Source: Symploca sp. SIO2E9 (GTDB lineage Bacteria; Cyanobacteriota; Cyanobacteriia; Cyanobacteriales; Coleofasciculaceae). Taken from it: a stretch of 64,000 nucleotides of DNA. The stretch covers positions 86,342-150,341 of the forward strand of contig JAAHGS010000018.1 of the NCBI GenBank assembly GCA_010692645.1, written 5' to 3'. A program made the position numbers and the translations under genes. Positions within the stretch are counted from its first letter, which is position 1. Every line of letters starts with the position of its first letter. This document shows positions 63,608 through 64,000 of the stretch, piece after piece. The notes beneath the pieces are model-generated. The model ran no database searches and was not told where the DNA came from. It worked only from the letters and a program-made list of their open reading frames with translations.

Positions 63608-64000
63608 AGTTCCTCATATCCTCCTAGTTGACTTCTCTTCAGGTAAAACGAAGAGAATCAGAACACTTGCTACGGAGCGCATTAATAATGACGCTCCTGG
63701 ACCTTGTTTCACAGATTTTTAATTTAGCAGGCACTCTCAAAAATGCTCTACAGACCAAGGCTTTGCTTACGCTTAACTGTATTCCTACTTTTGAGTTCTG
63801 TCCCTCAATAGCAGCCTTTGACCAACCTTCCAGCTGTCGGATTTTGCACCAACTGCCGCTAGAAATCTTCATCTTTGACACTCCCCGACCTGAAGGTACG
63901 GGGATTCTTGGGCTGATCTTGCCAAACTACTAGCTTCAAATAACTAGCTTTTGGTCTTACAGAGCATACTTGAGCCTTTCAACTCACTCTGATAGCTTAA
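63608..64000. other. Gene-free region upstream of rpmA
   Basis: No rplU is found here. It holds an rpmA leader with AGGAGG on the coding strand and, from 63876, the IS200/IS605-type end listed separately. An 80-codon leftward frame (63639-63881) has no ribosomal-protein character. Confidence 0.4.
63876..64000 (-). mobile_element. IS200/IS605-type right end at window edge
   Basis: TGACACTCCCCGACC, a short loop and GTACGGGGATTCTT (63877-63911) is the end hairpin also seen at 11482-11513 and 33423-33455. On the complement it follows sequence like the 3' part of a tnpB/omega-RNA unit. The body, if any, lies beyond base 64000. Confidence 0.5.

Noticed and set aside
63639..63881. 80-codon leftward frame upstream of rpmA as possible rplU
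   Set aside because: Its residues do not match L21 and it ends in the transposon hairpin.

Overview
The window is cyanobacterial chromosome. It carries rpaB beside radA, a cyAbrB regulator, CcbB (cytochrome b6 haem attachment), the long cyanobacterial form of ThiE, the 46-codon gene that precedes aroQ, many GCGATCGC (HIP1) sites and several heptamer tandem repeats (STRRs). Base composition is moderate. No CRISPR array, rRNA or prophage is visible. The species cannot be named from this sequence.

Layout. 1-10 kb: a cut-off response regulator, a creatininase-family protein, a Crp-type regulator, radA and rpaB (divergent), ccbB, a DUF2157/GDYXXLXY pair and sppA. 10-23 kb: type-2 IPP isomerase, pyrR, a six-repeat peptidoglycan-binding protein, cbiB, a frameshifted GFA gene, Rrf2, cyAbrB, a GT39 glycosyltransferase, a CPA1 antiporter and cobI. 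23-34 kb is the accessory stretch: a TonB-like protein with a 13-copy C-terminal repeat, rfbB, an IS607 element (serine recombinase plus zinc-finger-less TnpB), a truncated transaminase, a small secreted Cys peptide and an unusual sigma-factor locus. 34-49 kb: murA, tRNA-Leu, an rRNA methyltransferase, lpd, trpC, nfu, a histidine kinase, lepA, UDP-xylose synthase, ugd and an MscS channel. 49-64 kb: a truncated Uma2 gene, a haemagglutinin/TPR/CHAT chimera, gltX, tRNA-Asp, aroQ, DUF1517, thiS-thiE, a probable pseudokinase, a GNAT acetyltransferase and rpmA.

The most unusual locus is 30.4-33.4 kb. A sigma-70 family factor (region 2 plus region 4) has had its region-4 helix-turn-helix module multiplied. 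Four copies lie on a 525-bp unit. The first two are still in one 404-aa protein. The other two are cut off by two TA-flanked miniature elements (one supplies the stop codon) plus a 1-base shift. The copy-to-copy distances are 525, then 715 = 525+100+89+1, then 345 = 525-180. Upstream of the gene lies an array of CTCATC hexamers spaced almost always 12 or 21-23 bp apart, itself split by another miniature element. Downstream is a gene for a secreted cysteine-containing peptide.

The second theme is miniature elements. At least three families can be defined by inverted ends and target duplications: (A) about 100-bp elements with GGGTGAGCGAAA ends, with exact or near-exact 9-bp duplications at two insertions; (B) TAGC-ended elements in TA sites; (C) AGCT-ended elements. 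Most carry short tandem repeats in their middles. With scattered IS200/IS605-type end hairpins, they have truncated or altered uma2, murA, the sigma array, the trpC leader and probably other genes.
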